Shown one piece after another: positions 1-13,060 of a stretch of DNA of 64,000 nucleotides. The position numbers were made by a program, and so were the translations under genes. The notes beneath the pieces were generated by a model. The model worked only from the letters and a program-made list of their open reading frames with translations, did no database searches and was not told the DNA's origin. Source of the stretch: Cordia subcordata (Eukaryota > Streptophyta > Magnoliopsida > Boraginales > Cordiaceae); contig JAPTOF010000005.1 of NCBI GenBank assembly GCA_028554755.1, positions 8,689,501 to 8,753,500 on the forward strand, given 5' to 3'. The first letter of the stretch is position 1, and the number at the start of each line of letters is the position of its first letter.

Positions 1-1181
1 TTCTTCAGATTCTTGAAGGGGAGAACATTGAAGGTTTATGAGAGAGCCTGATCCCCGATAGACAAACAGGAAGATATGCTTATCTAGTTGATGGCTCTGT
101 GAGTGGTCTACAAATAAATTTAAATGAATAAAGACCAAATAATCTAAAAGCAAAACATTTTCACTCCATATGCGTCCAACAAGATTGTTGAACGATAAGA
201 AATAATAGACCTGTTATATTTCTTCTCTGTCTCTATGGTAGACCAAAAACTCAAGAAGTGACAATTACAGAAGCATGACTGGTTGATTAGTCCAAATGCC
301 TAGAGTTTATGCTATTTGCTCCAATCAAAATTTGTGCATTATAATAAGAAAATGGAAAAACAATAAAGAAAGTGGATCTGGAAGAACAATTTCTTCTGCC
401 ATGACCCAAATCTCTGTCTCTGACACGCAAACAACGACTAACAGGCAGCAAAGTTTCTAAGGATTCACTGTTTTTGTCTTACTAAGACTCAATGTGCATA
501 CCTAATGCTCGTTTTCAAAGTCCTATTTGACCAACTCAGGCGAAATATTGATTAATTAAAGCCTTTACATTTACCTTCTAATCCAATCTATGGTGCACAT
601 ACGACAGAAAGAACAAATCACAGTCTTAAGCTTTGAGGCACACTGTATGACTTTTTTCTGCAATCCCTACAAAATCTATCAAAAGATCAAAATTTAACTC
701 GATTGCAAGCACAATTAGCACTCTATAGTAGCTAGTTTCACATGATCTTCCATCAGTCATTTATCCTCCCATCAAATTCACTTTATTGCTCAACGAAGAC
801 AGTCTTGAATAAATGAATAAACAAATTAAACCCTTTAGAGCCCATCAAAGCACTAACATAGCAAGAATTTTTTTGTTATCAAGTACATGCAAGTCTTGCA
901 CTTATTCATTTACAAATCATGAATTAAAAGCAAATCCACGAAAAAGCCAACAAACTCATCAAAGAAAGCCCCAAAATTGAGGAGGAAAAAGCACTAAACA
1001 GATGCATGCAAACAACAACATAGAATTCTTGTGAAGTCCTAAACAGCCCCATCAAAGGAAAAGTTTATTTGTCTAAACTTAACAAGTCGATATAAACAAG
1101 AAACCATGCACCAGCATAAACCAAACAAAAAAAAAAAAAAAGCAAAATCATTAATATATACAGAAAACCACATATATAAAC

Positions 1182-1363
1182 CTGGAACTGGAGAACTCAA
1201 AAAGTTTTCCGGTGCTGGAGAAGATGATAACAGCAACATCGGCATCACAAAGAACAGCAAGTTCATTTGCTTTCTTCAGCAACCCAACACGCCTTTTCGA
1301 AAATGTGACTTGCCTGCTGTTTGCATTCTCAATCTTCTTTATCTCAATCTTTCCTCTACCCAT
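1182..1363 (-). CDS. MADS-box transcription factor, AGL15/AGL18-type, exon 1 (partial gene)
   Basis: This exon encodes a near-complete MADS DNA-binding and dimerisation domain, residues 1-60, beginning [20 protein letters not shown] and containing [35 protein letters not shown]. The family binds CArG boxes in the nucleus as dimers. The ATG is at 1363. The exon ends at 1182, where the minus strand reads CAG|GTTTAT, giving a 182-nt exon with two bases carried over, the usual first-exon size of MIKC genes. The [14 protein letters not shown] stretch and the FEFSSS ending resemble the AGL15/AGL18 clade, which is known for embryo and floral-transition repression, but the diagnostic C-terminus is not visible. 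The I, K and C exons should lie at lower coordinates; I could not identify them in 1-1181, so intron 1 is long or the remainder is outside the window. Family certain, subclade likely. Confidence 0.9.
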
Positions 1364-1480
1364 TTTTTCCCCCTTTTTTCTTTCTTTCTGGTTTCTTGTT
1401 AAAATCTTAACAACTAAGAGAAAAGAAAGAAAGAAAAAACAACCCTCTTCTAAGATGTGTAGGTGTAAGTTTCCACTTTC

Positions 1481-1490
1481 CTATATATAG
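1481..1490 (-). promoter_or_regulatory. Candidate TATA box of the MADS-box gene
   Basis: The palindromic CTATATATAG lies 118 bp upstream of the MADS start codon on the minus strand, with a pyrimidine/purine-rich leader between them. Position and sequence fit a plant TATA box giving a 5' UTR of roughly 80-90 nt. No transcript evidence is available here. Confidence 0.5.
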
Positions 1491-1499
1491 ACATTTGTG

Positions 1500-3723
1500 T
1501 TTATGGAGATTTCATTTGACTAAAAACGGGTGCTAAAGATGGTAAAGAGAAAGATGTTACTATATTTAGAGAGATAAATGGAAAAACAAAAAGAGTAAAA
1601 TAATAAAAGAGGATTAAATGAGAGAAGATAGAGAGGCGTGAAGGAGTTTTATTTTGCTCTCATCACAAATGGCGAGAGTTTGGAAACGGCAAAAGCTTGC
1701 ATGGCAATGCATGGACTCTTTGAGGTGGCTTTCCTTTTATTGGTCTATTTTTGAAATGTGGACCCCACTTTCCACTTTTCTATGTCGTACAATCTTAGGT
1801 GGCCGAAACCAAAAAATAGTACAATATGTCTTCTAAGATGATCATTAATTTTGTAATATCATTTTATCTTTCTTGCGAGGAAAGAAACGAAAAGAAAAAG
1901 AAAGTAGAATTTCGTCTGTTGATCTTTAACACTTGGCGTAGGCATAATTTGGTTTTTCGTTTTAGTGACTCAAATCAACTTGTATAACTTCTTTATATTT
2001 AATAAACAAAAAGACCAATGGCTAGTTTGCTTTTTAATTTGAAAACAGTGTCTTTTAAAAGGCTTTTTAAAAACAAATTTTTAGTTAAAAGGACTTTAGA
2101 TGTGAAAGGAAATATGTTTAGTTATCGTTATATAATAAAGGATTTTTATTAAATAAAATGATATTTGATTTTAAATTTAGAAACAACTTTAGTTGTTTAA
2201 ATTATAACAATAAACTATTATTTACTCTACATGAGATAAATAAAGATTCATTGCATTACATTAAAAATTAATGAATTATAATCAAAATTAATAAATTATA
2301 ATCAAATTAAAGATTTTAAAAATATTATAAAATAATTAAACATCTAAGTTATTATTTTCAATGGAATTATTATTTGTTTACATTATTTTCTTGAATTAAT
2401 TTATTCATTTATTATTATATTTTATTTTTTGTTATTTTATTTTCATTAAACTTAAATGTTTAAGTTTATTTTTATTTCTAATTATTATATTTTATTATCT
2501 TATTTATTTTAATTAGAATTATAATTCAAGAAATATTAATAACAAAAATAAAGAGGATACTTTTGTGAAAAAAATTTTAAAACCCCTTTTTTACAAACTG
2601 TAAAGGAGAAGTAAAAACTTTTAATTTCTCCATTTAAGACAAAGAAGTTAAACAAACTTTTTCAGCCTATGAATCTATCTTGAGGGAGGACAAAAACAAA
2701 AAACAAAAAAAATATAAAAAAAAGATGTTTACTTTTCCATCCAAATTTGATTTGAGCCTAAAATCAACGGAGTTTCAAACTTAGATATATAAGGGTTGGT
2801 GTAGCTATCAATTTGAAAACACTTTTTTCTAGTAAGAACCTTTAGAGACAGACTTTTGGTCGAAATGACTTATTTTTGTTAAATGAAATGATATTTGGTT
2901 TTATATTTTAAAAGAATGATTAGTTGTCTAAATTACTAAAAGGTTGTCTAAATTACTAAAAGGGCATTCTAAAACTTATTCTAATAAATTATTATTTACT
3001 GTACATGATATAAATAAAAATTTATTAAATTATATTTAAAATGAATAAATTATTATTAAATTAAAAATTAGAAATTATTATTAAATTATTAAACATTCAA
3101 ATTAGTATTTTTCAATTGAGTTATTATTTGTTTATATTATTTTCTTTTTATTCATTTTTTAATTAATGATATTAACTTAGTTATTTATTACTATCTTTTT
3201 ATAAATTTTGTTATTTTATTTTTATTAAATTTAAATTTATAAGTTTATTTTATTTAGGGTTCGTTTACTTTGAAGGTTTTGAATTTAACATAATAAGTTT
3301 AAATTTAAAACTAATAAGTTTATTTTTATTTAATTATTATATTTATTATTTTATTTATTTTTAATTATAATTGTAATTCAAGAAATATTAATAGCTAAAA
3401 CAATGAAGATATTTTTGTCTAAAAAGTTTTTAAAATTCCTTCATCCAAACTACAAAAGGATAAGTAAAAAAATTTTAACTCCATTGACTTTAGACTCAAA
3501 CCAAATTTAAAGATGGAAAACCAAATATCCTCTTTTCTCAAGATGGACCAAACACCCTCTTTTTCTTAACATGGACTTTTATGACTCTCAAAATTAGAAA
3601 ACGAAACTAGCTCTTAATGTCAAAATGAAAGTTAAACTTCTTTAGTTTAAAAGTTCATTTTGAAAATGAAAAAGAAGTATTTTATTTTCCATTTTAGAAG
3701 TTTATTTGAGCCAAATGTCAATA
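1500..3723. other. AT-rich intergenic DNA with an imperfect direct repeat of about 600 bp
   Basis: No gene is seen. Roughly 2100-2590 and 2870-3450 are diverged direct copies: both contain a run like AAATGATATTTG, then a TTATTATTTGTTTA block, then TTCAAGAAATATTAATA. A 20-bp unit ending in AATTACTAAAAGG is tandemly doubled near 2925-2962. Short open frames here are low-complexity and unsupported. Confidence 0.5.
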
Positions 3724-3733
3724 GAATTTTGAG

Positions 3734-4138
3734 GGGTAAATGAGCCATTTAGTCCCTTATTTTCGAATTTTTGATAATTAAGTTCCTTATCTTTAAAATA
3801 TGACAATTTAATCCTTTATCTTTGCAATTAGTGACGCTTTTAGTCCCAAGTTCAAAAAATATAATAAAAAAAAAACATAACATGTTTCAGTTCCTTATTT
3901 TTGTAATTTGTGACAACATTAATCCCTTATTTTCACAATTTGTGATGTTGATAGTCCCTTTTCTTCATAATTTGTGATAATATTAGTACCTAACTTCATT
4001 AATTTCTTGACATCTTTGAGTTTGGGACTAACAATGTCACAAGTTGTAAAGATAAGGGACTGAATTGTCACATTTTAAAAATAAGGGATTTTATTGTCAA
4101 AAAAGTGAAAGATAAGGGACTAAATGAGTCATTCACCC
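3734..4138. mobile_element. Foldback MITE, Mutator-like (non-autonomous)
   Basis: A 405-bp element whose two arms are long imperfect inverted repeats. The left end reads GGGTAAATGAGCCATTTAGT. The right end, reverse-complemented, reads GGGTGAATGACTCATTTAGT, and similarity continues through arms rich in TAGTCCCTTAT. It is flanked by a perfect 10-bp direct repeat GAATTTTGAG at 3724-3733 and 4139-4148. A GGG-starting long terminal inverted repeat with a 9-11 bp target duplication is the Mutator/MULE signature. No coding capacity is seen, so it would have depended on a transposase elsewhere. Confidence 0.85.
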
Positions 4139-4148
4139 GAATTTTGAG

Positions 4149-5652
4149 CTTGAACAAAGAAGTGAAAACTTTTCTCTCTCCTTTTGTCGTTAACTTGTTG
4201 TATAAATATAGCCTTGTCATTATTGTCTAAAGATAATAAAGTAATAAAAATATAGTAATAAAATTAATTTTCAAAATTTAATAAAATAATAAATAATAAA
4301 AGTATAAAATTATAATAAGAAGAAATAAATAATTTTATTTTATTTTAATAATAGACATAGAAATAATTCAGATTTAATAATTAATAAAATTTAATTTGAG
4401 TTATTAAAAATAAACAATAGTTTAATTAAAATAAAAATTAGTTAATAACTTAATGATTCATTAATTTAATTTAATAAATAAAATTTTTAATTTTAAAAAA
4501 TTACAATTATAATTTCTTTAAAAATTTTCAAATAAGATAAAAATATGATTAAAATAAAAAAAGTACACCATACAAACATGCCCTAGTCTATTATTATTAG
4601 TTTCAAAATGTCATTTAATTTAGACCATTAACAATTACTTCTAAACTTATAACCGAATACTCTTATTTAGTAAACTTTAACCCCTAAAACAAAACACTCT
4701 CATTTTGTAGAAGTTCATTCAAATTAAAATGTGCAAACATGTTTTCATTTTCATAAGATGTCAGTTTAAAAAAAAAAACTAGTTTTCAAGATTTTTTCTT
4801 TAACGAAACTAATATTTCAAGTCAAACTAGCCCTTAGTGATAAAATTTTGGGTAAAAGTACCACCTAAATTATAAGTGTAACTAATATACACATAAAATG
4901 AGATGTGCACATGGTCTGTACATACATAAGATTAGGAATGAATATAATTAGGTTTAATTTGGTTTGGTTTGTAAACTTATTTCAAACGAAACCCATTGAT
5001 TTTCATTTGAAACTAACTAGTGACTTTTCAATTATATAAAATAACCAAATCAACTCAATTTTTTTTTGGTTGTTTCAGATTAGTTTGGTTGACCTACCAA
5101 CTTATTTTCAACCTTAAGAGGGTGTTTGGTTTGGTTTTTTTTTTTTAGTCAAACCTATTTGAAGCTTAATTTAAGTTAATAGTAGTGTTTGTTTTAATAA
5201 AAAAGGTATTTTTTTTAACTGACTTTAAGTTAAAAAAAAAATAAAAAGCTCCTACTCCCAAACTTTTGCCTTTCATGACTTTAACTATTTTGGAAAAAAA
5301 AAATCAAGTTTGACCAAATTATTTATTATCTTATTTTTACCCTTTTATTTTTATTATTAAAATATCTTTACTCTTTTATATTATACTTACCTTATAAATT
5401 ATATTTTCATGTCTTTAATAATTGTTTTGATAATATAAATTACATCTCAACCACTTTAACTAAACATATAAATACTTATTTTTATATTTATATATTTTTT
5501 TAATAACTCCCACCTCACGAGATTCAGGGCTTCTCCCTTGGCTTCCATCTCTTGAAGACTTTGAGATTTCACAATATAATGAACTAGTCCTTTTATATCC
5601 TGTGCTTTGCATCAACATATTTAGATTTTGTGTGCTTTTTAGTTTTTAAATA
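4149..5652. other. AT-rich intergenic DNA, no gene seen
   Basis: Long A/T-only runs dominate 4200-4560 and may be a diverged inverted relative of the 2.1-3.4 kb repeats. Around 5109 a GGGTGTTTGGTTTGG start resembles the terminal sequence of the MITE family found elsewhere in the window, but no matching end is visible. Nothing else can be supported. Confidence 0.4.
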
Positions 5653-6436
5653 TTTATAGATGTGATTTTTTATTATTTTTAGGTTTTTGTATTTTTTATT
5701 ATTTCTAAATATCTAAAAAAATTAATTCTAGTGCTTTTTTATTCTTATTCTTATTTTTATTTTTTGAATTAGGATATGATGCATAATTTAATTAAATTAA
5801 TGAGTTTTTTTGGACTTTATTACTTTAAACTCATTAAAAAGAAATATATAAGTAGTGCATAAATATAATTAAATATTTCGTAACACCATTGCAATGATGA
5901 GGTTAAGGAGTGGTGCATAAATGTAATTAAAAACTATAATATATAGATTTATAATAATGTAATAATATTAAAAATAAAATTTATGATGACTTGGCAAATA
6001 GATGGGTGCCAATGTGGAACCCTTCTTTGAGCTCCTTTGGGTTTAACTTTTTATAGATGTGATTTTTTATTATTTTTAGGTTCTCGTGTATTTTTTATTA
6101 TTTCTAAATATTTATAAAAATTAATTCTAGTACTTTTTTATTCTTATTTTTATTTTTTAATTATAATATGATGCATAAATTAATTAAATTAATGAATTTT
6201 TTTGGACTTTATTACTTTAATCTTATTAAAAAGAAATATGTAGGTGGTGCATAAATATAATTAAATATCTTGTAATTCCATTGCAATGATGATGTTAAGA
6301 AGTGGTGCATAAATATAATTAAATACTATGATATATAAATTTATAATAATATATTAATATTAAAAAAATTATGATAACTTGACAAATAGATGAGTATTGA
6401 TGTGACACTCTTTTTTAAGTTCTTTTAAATTTAACT
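5653..6436. repeat. Tandem direct duplication, two units of about 390 bp
   Basis: Unit 1 starts at 5653 and unit 2 at 6050, both with TTTATAGATGTGATTTTTTA. They stay alignable through TGCATAA...TTTTTTTGGACTTTATTA and CCATTGCAATGATGA to a shared TTTAACTTTT end. The units differ by scattered substitutions and small indels, so the duplication is not recent. No coding potential. Confidence 0.75.
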
Positions 6437-8830
6437 TTTATATAGATATATATGGATTGGGGTTTACTGGCCATTGTTTCCAATATCCCATCATACGGGT
6501 TGATGGTGAGCTCATCTCCTGAGATTTGATCTTTTATTATGAGAAACAGGAGCAACACAAATATGAAAATTTATATCATATATTTGTAGATATATAGTAT
6601 AAGATAAATCGCTGATAAATAGTTGTGGATATTAAATAAATAGTTATAAAATATTGAACAAGCTATGCAAACAATTATGATACTGAATAAATCGTCACTG
6701 AATAAAAAATTATAATTATGAGATACTAGACAAATAATTATGGGGTGTAATAATTTGCACACAAATGTTGCTGCCTCATGCTAATCTTTTCCTAATTCCT
6801 TTTATTTTCTCGATCTTACTTGAACAAATATTTCTCTTGGACCTACTCCAACCATTCTTATGACAAATTTGATCTCCTTTTTTGAAAGTAAAATTAATTA
6901 TTTGCATTTCTTTCTTGGTTGTATTTTCCTTTCCCAGGGTTTTGCTGTTTTGGTCAATTTCAAATGGGTTTTTCTAACAACTTTCTTTTCTTGGGTGGGG
7001 TTTTATGATTTTTGTAAATTTCAAATACGTTATCTTTACATTTTATACTTTAATTTTGTTTTTTTTTGGTGAACCTTTTTTTTAAGCTTTTATAATATTG
7101 GTAAATTTCGATTATGTTTTGCTTGTCTTTCTTGGTCAAGGGCAAAAGGCATCGTGCTGTATCATGGGGACTAGATCATTGTAGTGCAGATATATTAAGC
7201 CAGAGGCTTGATCTTTTGATAAATGTTGGTCTTTTTTGGTGTGATTTTTCTTTTTTGGGTTTTGTGACTTTGGCAACTTTCTAACGGGTTTCACATATTT
7301 CTAGTAATTTTTTTTATTAGTGTTTTTCTTTTTCCCCTTTTTGGCACTTGTGATTTTAATATATTTCAATTATGTTTTCTTTATGTTTGTGATTTTAGGT
7401 TGTTTTCTTTTTAATCAATAATTTTAAGAAGAATTTATTGGTTGCTTAGAGGTTTAAAACGAGGTATGGTGAAATGGAGAAAGTTGCTAAGGAGTTTGTC
7501 TTTTTTTCTTTTTTGCTTATTAAATTATGAGATGTTAAAGTGATTTATTCCTTTCAAAAAGAATTTCTATATAATATTTAAAAATTTTGTTGATCATGAA
7601 ACAAGTGTATGCCATCACAATATGAAGATCGTTCAAAATACAAGAGTTCTAATGTCATTGTAATTATGTACCCATTACTATCATAACTTATAGGCCTTCA
7701 CTTCTCTTTGATTGTGTTATATTTCCTTTCTTTCAGTATCCTCTTTATGGGAAGATGTTGTCATCCCATTGTACCACCAAAGGATAGAAAATAGAGAAAG
7801 ACCAAAAAGAAAAAGTGAAGAAGACTAGAAGGTTTGGTGTCTTGTTGTAAAGTTTATTTTAGAATTTTATTCTAGGATGTCAACTACTGGTAAGTTGTTT
7901 GTTGAGTCGAGTTGCTCGGTGCCATTCCTTTTAAGATCTAGCTGCATGTCATGCTTGAGTTTAGGAAGGATATAGAACTGGATAATGAATGATTGATAAA
8001 ACTTTTGAAGTGATGATGAAGGAACCAGCATTTTTTACTTTTTTTCATTTATTGCACAATCAAAGCAACTAATTGATGTATTTATTATATAATTTTCATG
8101 TCCTTGTTGGAAAAGGTTTGGCTGAATAGTTTTTCGGTCTATTTCAAAGAATGAAACATGATGGACTCTGTTAAAGAGCTGGAATCTGAGTTGAGATGTC
8201 TTGATCTCTAGCATATTAGGTATGATTGACCATCCACTTAATCTTGCTTGCTCCTCTAAGACTTCTCGTTTCTCCTTGAACTTCAAAAGCATTTTTCCTT
8301 CTACTGAAATCTTGTTTTCTCTGCCCTTCTTTAGATTCTATAGTGAATGGCATATGGCATCATGAAGGGAGAAAGTGAAGAATGGCATTTTTCATTGTTC
8401 TTGCGGTCTCCCTCCTAATAAATGCCTATCCAAAGTAGTCATACGTTATATACTACAAGTAAACAATAAGGGTGTAAGATATAAATGGAAAGCGAAGAAA
8501 CAGTAAGGACTATGAATTTAAGGAGTAGCATAATTGTCTTTGTTGCACCATTGTGTAATTTTTGGAAGTTTGGACCTAGAGAGACACAGTTTTTATGCTT
8601 ACTGTCCTGTAAGTAAGTGGTCATTGTATATATTGGAGAAATTTTTTTTATAGACAGGGAATTTAAGTGAGAGAATAATATTAAATGTCAAAAGCAGCGT
8701 CATACGGTAGCATTATGACACATGTAGAATGCAAATGTAATTCTCTCTAGGCCAAAGAACATATTAGTTATATTTTTTGTTGCTCATAAGACTTGAAAAT
8801 CTCAAGTTGTATCTGAAGGTGGCATAGATA
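6437..8830. other. Intergenic DNA leading into the duplicated cluster; part of a 1.7-kb repeat
   Basis: 6437-7700 is T-rich and shows no gene. From about 7960 to 8290 the sequence is a diverged direct copy of 9690-9960: both carry GATAATGAATGATTGATAAA, TTTATTGCACA, AAGCAACT and AAGGTTTGGCTGAA. The spacing of about 1.7 kb suggests an old tandem duplication that includes the exon-like modules listed next. The short open frames here are not supported. Confidence 0.5.
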
Positions 8831-9660
8831 ATTTAACTTAAATTGTTCTGCTCTTATTCCTAGTCACTCTCTGACCTTTGTGGACATTGTTCAATAAGCA
8901 GAGGTCAATAATGGCATTCTTAGAACTAGTCTGAATATTTTATATGGATCATATTTTGTTTTCTACTCACATTGCCCGTTGTATCTTTGCAGGGCTTAAA
9001 ATGAATAACGGAACCAGAGAGCTAGAAGGAAACAACCTAAGAGGTTGGTTACATTTGCCACTAATTTTTTCACGTTCACCTTATTTATTTGAGGTGGATT
9101 TGGAATCTCTCCCGAATTATAGGCTAAAAGTACATAAGAAAGATTGAGAAAATTAATCTGTTTTGATGTTTTATATTTTATAATTTGCTTTTTCTTGGTA
9201 TGATCTCGCTTGGGTGAGAATATATGATAAAAGATAAAAATGTGGGTGTCATTCCTTATGATCACGTAACCTCTCAAAGGTGTTCATGTTACCTATGAAC
9301 AATGATTCCTTTTCTTTACATGTAGCAGGACCTGGAATAAGGCATGGCTATCAGTTTCTTTTACAAGCCAAGGAATTATGAGCTTTTAGTCAAGCAATCT
9401 TATGATATGGAGATGGCCTTTGTCATACAAGGGTATGAATGACCGAACTCAACATGTTCAACCAGTGAATATTTCCATGGTTGCTCAAGTATCATTCTAT
9501 TATTTACTTGTGATTAAAAATGTAGGAATCTAGCACGGATTGCATAATTTATTGGATGCTAAGTTGCATCATCCTTTTGGTGCACTGGAATATTCTTCGA
9601 GGCAACTTTCATCTGATGTGCCTGGTAATGTGGGCATGCCCCTTTTGAGGTGCAGCTGAA
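8830..9660 (+). pseudogene. Decayed multi-exon locus, copy 1 (unidentified)
   Basis: Two, possibly three, exon-like blocks are shared with copies near 11.2 kb and 17.6 kb. Block alpha, about 8993-9042, follows a TTTGCAG acceptor and ends AGAG|GTTGG; in the frame shared by all copies it reads LKMNNGTRELEGNNLR. Block beta, from about 9331, follows GTAGCAG and begins GPGIRHG, then meets an in-frame stop. Block gamma, about 9537-9640, carries HPFGALEYSSRQL. Splice-like borders and a common open frame in alpha suggest a former protein gene, now broken. I do not recognise the family. A non-coding transcript unit is an alternative. Confidence 0.4.
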
Positions 9661-10849
9661 TGTCATGCTTGAAATTTGGGAGGGGTAGGGAATTGGATAA
9701 TGAATGATTGATAAAACTTTAAAGTGATAATAAGGAAACTGGCATTGTTGACATATGTACATTTATTGCACATTCAAAGCAACTGATTGAAGCATTTTGT
9801 ACCATATAATTTTAACATCTTCATGGAGAAAGGTTTGGCTGAACAATTTTTCACTCTGTTTCATAGAATAAAAAGTGTTGGGCTGCTTTGAGGAGCTGAA
9901 ATCTGATATGGAATGTCTTGAGCTCCTAGCATATCAAGTATGGTTTAGAAGTATTATCCTTTTTACTGAAATCTTGTTTTACCACCCTTCTTTAAATTCC
10001 TCAATATAGGGTATGTGGCATCAAGAAGAAGTGAAGGATGGCAATTTTGCTGTTGTTGAGGCCTCTCTCCTAATGAATGCTTATCCCAAGTAGTCATATT
10101 TTTACGTACTTCTAGTACATAAGAACGGGGAGAATTGAAAAGGAAAGTGAAGAAACGGTAAGGAGTGTAAAATTTAAGAGGTATCAGAATTGTCTTTGTT
10201 GCTCTTGTATGTGATTCTCAGAGCTTTGAACACAACAAAATACAATACTACAAAGAAAGGTAAATCATGTGATTTGAAGAAAAGAAGTAATTTTATGTTA
10301 ATAGTGAGAGTAAAAATTTTCTTGGTACAAACAGAAGCAAGTTTACAAGGGAGTTAGTGGAAACTGTAGTAAATGCTTACCAGCTAGGAATAAAGAGCAA
10401 AAAATAACTGATGATGAAAAGAGAACATGAACAATGAAATAGGAAATGCAAAAGCTGTAGGTTTTGGGACTAACTATATCAGAGAGACATGGTTTTTGAT
10501 GCTATCCATCTTGGAAGATTGGAACTCTAGAAGTAAGTGATCACTACATATACTGACAAAAATTGCTTTGTCATCTAAAATCAAAGCATCCCTATAGCTA
10601 TTGTGAACTACAACCACAAACAGGGAACTTAAATGAGAGAATAATGTTTAATCTCAACTAGCAGTGCCATACGGTAACATTCTATACATGTCTCAATGCA
10701 AAACTAATTCTTCTTATGGCCAAATAACATATTAATTATGTGTTTGTTGCTTATAACACTTATTGTAGGAGGAGGATGTACAAAAATTTCAAATATATCA
10801 TACAGTGGCATAGATAGAATCTAACTTAAATAGTCTTCTACTTTTACAA

Positions 10850-13060
10850 TCTAGTTATTTATTCCTCTCTTCAGGTCTTCTATGCAATTGCAAAAGGTTG
10901 CTCATCTGCTGACTTGTTATTGTGCTTAATTTACCATACTCATTAAGGCAATGATTGCTCATGTTCTTACCTAGTTTTGCTTTTTCTATTTGCAGATATA
11001 CATCAGAACAAATACAACGACTAGATTGAATTAGATCTTGCCACATATGTTCTGTCACAATGTAATTTGAGGTCAATATGGAATAGCTCATCAACTGGAT
11101 TAAAAATTATTGTATCTATTACATGTGTACGATAATCCCCAATAATTCTTGTGGTGAAGAAGAATTTATCTGAATACCTTTTAGAACTAGGCTCAATAGT
11201 TTATAAGCATCATTTTTTTATTTTCCAATCACTTTACCCTTTGTATCTTCGTAGGCTTTAAATTGAATAACAGAACAAAAGAGCTAGAAGACAGCAAGCT
11301 AAGAGGTTGATCGCCTTTGCCACCCATTTTTTGGCCTCAGCTCCTATTTTTTAGGTTAATCTAGAATCTTTGGTGAATTATAGGCTAAAATTACATAAGA
11401 AAGATTGAGAGAATTAGTCTGTTTTGAAATTCTAGGTTATATAATTTGCTTTTTACTTGGTAAACTCTTCCTTGTTTGGAGTATACGATAAAAACCTAAG
11501 CATCATTTTCCCTTATGATCATGTAACCTCTCAAATGTCTTCATCTTATCCATGAGCAGAGATTATTTGTTTCTTGACATACTTTTCTTTCTTTGCTTTA
11601 GCTGGATCTGGAATGAGACACGGTTGTTAAGGTTCTTTTACAAGCCATGAAATTATGAGCTTTTTGTCAAACATTCTAGTAACATGGACATGGCAATTGT
11701 AATGGCAAAGGCGTGTATGAATGATTGGATTCAACATGTCCAACTGGTAAATATTTCCATCTTTCCTTAAGTGTCATTGGATTATTTTCGTGTTGAAAAT
11801 GGAGGAAGCTGGCATAGATTAAATAATTCATTGGACACTGATAAGTTACAACATCCTTTTGGTGTAACAAAGTATTCTTTGAGGCAATTGTCACCTCATG
11901 TGCCTAGTAATGTTGACGTGGTTATCTTCCCAAATTATGTAACTGTTTATAAGTCTGTTGAAGTTTTATGCAATGGTATAATACTTTTAGTAAATTAAAT
12001 CCTTCTAGTGCTGCTACTGTATTTTCTTTTAGTCCTGCCAATTATGAATTCCATTAATTTAGGACTAGTCTCCGAGCAAGAAAGAAGTGGACAGAGAGAA
12101 TGGACGAAGTGAAAAAAAAAAAGAGGATTGATATTAGTAACTAGAATCAAGTTTGACCATTGGTTTTTCTATTTTCCAAGAAAGACTGTCGAATGAGGTG
12201 ACATATAGGAACCTTCCACAATGGTAAACTTTGCACCTGCACCTTCTTTAACTTGCAGCTTGGATTTTTAAATATACTACATCAAATTTTGTGGAATCAA
12301 TTTATTTCAAACAATCTGTTAAAGTTATTCTCTTTGATTAATCTTTTTGGTCAAAAGAGTACGAATGTTTCCAGTGAAGCTATGCTCATCTAACCAAAGC
12401 CATATGTTTGCCTTGTATGAATATTCAGAGCATATGCATATCAACCAAAATTACTTGCTGACTTAGGAAATGGGACATCAGCTGCTTGAATTCAAAATCA
12501 TCTTGGTCCTGTAGTGCATCAGGTATGCGTATAATGAAATGAATTTGGATTTAAACTAGAAGAAAAGAACTTTAATTCTCTTTCATTTTACTTCTTCAGC
12601 ACTTTCTTGAATGCTGTTTGTTGCAGAAAGCTTGTGCCAAATAAGGGAGGAAATTTTCACCATTAGAGTTGTTTGCGATTCCTAGCCTTGATAAGGCCAT
12701 CTCTTCATGTTGATTGTGATTATGATGCTAAACCATGACAAACATAGACAAGAGAATTACGCCCTTGTTCAGAACTCGCACCCAAGACGCCGTACTATGA
12801 ATTTGGCGACCATTCAGAAAATGAAAGATAACATGCTTTCTTTGTAAAACTTTATGCACATTACAGATTTGAAAGAGTGCTTAGGAACTCCTTACAAAAC
12901 TAGTGTGCTAGTAAGGACAATCGATATGACTTGGTTGATCGTACTTATTTTACCTAGTTTAGTTGCAAACATAGCTAATTTGCTTCTCAGCTCATTAGTT
13001 TGTCACTTCTTTCCTACGAACATACATTGCATTCCTTGATGCACATATCAAAGACAATTC
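10850..13060 (+). pseudogene. Decayed multi-exon locus, copy 2 (unidentified)
   Basis: Homologous to copies 1 and 3. Block alpha, about 11255-11305, reads FKLNNRTKELEDSKLR in the shared frame. Block beta starts near 11603 and reads AGSGMRHGC before a stop. Block gamma, about 11815-11980, reads [20 protein letters not shown] and stays open to about 11995. A further block at about 12470-12880, including an acceptor-like TTGTTGCAG, is shared with copy 3. In gamma, copies 1 and 2 differ by an in-frame 3-nt indel, which hints at past coding selection. No complete frame survives. Confidence 0.4.
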
